DNA of 5,572 bases from positions 1 to 5,572 of the forward strand of contig JAFLJX010000233.1 of assembly GCA_022712785.1 (NCBI GenBank). Direction: 5' to 3'. A program made the translations under genes and the position numbers. Source of the DNA: Mycoplasmatota bacterium (GTDB lineage Bacteria; Bacillota_I; Bacilli_A; Izemoplasmatales; Izemoplasmataceae). The notes beneath the pieces were generated by a model that saw only the letters and a list, made by a program, of their open reading frames with translations, was not told the origin of the DNA and ran no database searches. Below, piece after piece: positions 5,139-5,572 of the stretch. Within the stretch, counting starts at the first letter, position 1. The number at the start of each line of letters is the position of its first letter.

Positions 5139-5261
5139 AAAAACTACCGTAAGCATTTTGCTTGAAGCATTGATTCGAGAGACCGGTGTGCAATATGTGT
5201 AGAAAACAGATCATCATCTCGTATCCTAAACGAACTAATACATAGTTCAAATATGAAATGT

Positions 5262-5296
5262 AAAAAAGTGGATTAATTTGAAATTAACCCACCTTT
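5262..5296 (-). terminator. strong intrinsic terminator of the rightmost gene
   Basis: On the minus strand an 11-base-pair stem, GTGGGTTAATT (5292-5282) with AATTAATCCAC (5278-5268), closes a three-base loop with one G-U pair. It is followed by six T (5267-5262), and AAAG before the stem extends the pairing. It lies about 15 bases after the stop of the gene at 5311. In the plus direction the stem is followed only by CTTTAATG, so it may also stop, less efficiently, a transcript from the promoter at 5096. Confidence 0.85.
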
Positions 5297-5310
5297 AATG
5301 TTTAATTCAA

Positions 5311-5572
5311 TTATTTATAGATTAACAACTCATAAATCAATGGATTCTTTTGATAGATAATATCTATACTTCTATCACCAAGCTGTGTATTAATTCTTGA
5401 ACCATAATCATTTATAAACTGAACTCGATGGTATCTATTAATTAATCCTATATCTTCTCTATTTCCCCATTCTGAACTAGCAATTACACTAGGGGGATTT
5501 ATATAAGATTGTTTATTACCCATTGTTGATACCTTTCGAACTATTTTTGTACCATATGAAGTATCTTTAATA
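5311..5572 (-). CDS. C-terminal part of an unrecognised protein (runs off the window)
   Basis: The frame ends at TAA 5313-5311 just before a strong terminator and is open to the right edge, so it is most likely the end of a longer gene. The visible part reads IKDTSYGTKIVRKV at the edge and ends NPLIYELLIYK. An internal ATG at 5523 with AAAGG nine bases before it could start a 70-aa protein, but the frame before it reads like protein, so I prefer the longer one. The composition (many Asn, Tyr, Arg and Ile, no Cys, no membrane helix) and alternating hydrophobic residues suggest a strand-rich domain. I do not recognise the family. It belongs to a different transcription unit from the repressor and marks the right border of the accessory region. 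Confidence 0.6.
   Translation of the reverse strand, partial: IKDTSYGTKIVRKVSTMGNKQSYINPPSVIASSEWGNREDIGLINRYHRVQFINDYGSRINTQLGDRSIDIIYQKNPLIYELLIYK

Larger units (their letters stand above)
4978..5261. other. regulatory intergenic region with no credible gene
   Basis: Together with the terminator to its right, this is a 333-base stretch (4978-5310) without a gene. Its left half holds the repressor leader, candidate divergent promoters and short repeats. Its right half, about 5141-5215, is visibly less AT-rich than its surroundings and contains short self-complementary pieces (AAGCA/TGCTT and GCTTGAAGC near 5151-5168). Only very short frames occur there, with no convincing start. Possible readings are a leader or small RNA made from the plus-strand promoter, or the residue of a deleted cro-like gene. 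Confidence 0.5.

Noticed and set aside
5125..5202. Plus-strand stretch reading DRKTTVSILLEALIRETGVQ before a stop
   Set aside because: It looks protein-like but has no start codon with a ribosome binding site and is only about 25 codons long; at most a gene remnant.
5112..5216. Minus-strand 30-codon frame starting at the paired ATGs near 5211-5216
   Set aside because: Only a weak AGGA precedes it, the peptide has no recognisable pattern and it crosses the promoter region; chance is likely.
1..5572. CRISPR array, tRNA, rRNA or insertion sequence
   Set aside because: No regularly spaced repeats, cloverleaf-like sequence, transposase motif or terminal inverted repeats were seen on either strand.

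Overview
The window is AT-rich (roughly 70% A+T by eye). Its genes start with Firmicutes-type Shine-Dalgarno sequences such as AGGAGG, AAGGGGG and AAGGAG, which suggests a low-GC Gram-positive bacterium of the Bacilli. Nearly everything is coded on the minus strand and most of it is of unknown function. The layout is that of an accessory island (defence or mobile-element cargo) behind a phage-like repressor, not of core genome. I cannot name the species.

Right to left, in the direction of transcription. (1) At 5311-5572 lies the 3' end of an unrecognised gene, closed by a strong intrinsic terminator at 5262-5296. (2) A regulatory region at 4978-5262 has candidate divergent promoters. Each carries the same octamer ATTGATAG just downstream of its -10 box, as expected of operators. 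The minus-strand promoter would feed a 121-aa XRE-family repressor (4612-4977). The plus-strand promoter faces a segment with no credible gene. (3) At 4423-4634 two very short plus-strand reading frames, coupled by ATGA, run into the tail of the repressor gene; they look like leftovers of a phage or ICE operon. (4) At 2311-4352 is a tightly coupled minus-strand operon: a two-transmembrane protein that is broken (a one-base shift after the start codon and an in-frame TAA), an unknown 89-aa protein, a 73-aa Cys-containing protein, and a 300-aa protein with zinc-binding-type residues and a helical HEPN/DUF4145-like C-terminus. (5) At 1689-2257 two overlapping membrane ORFs are probably one six-helix protein split by a frameshift in a T7 run. 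(6) At 1-1589 is a coupled three-gene module: a GHKL-fold ATPase, a small STAS-like (DUF4325-type) protein and a PIN-domain nuclease that runs off the window.

The most interesting content is module (6). GHKL ATPase plus STAS protein is the pairing used by partner-switching regulators (RsbW/RsbV, SpoIIAB/SpoIIAA), but here it is joined to a predicted RNA-cutting toxin instead of a sigma factor. Operon (4) is a second candidate conflict system: a SLATT-like membrane protein together with a HEPN-like protein. Its membrane gene appears inactive here unless the lesions are sequencing errors. All functions are inferred from motifs read by eye.
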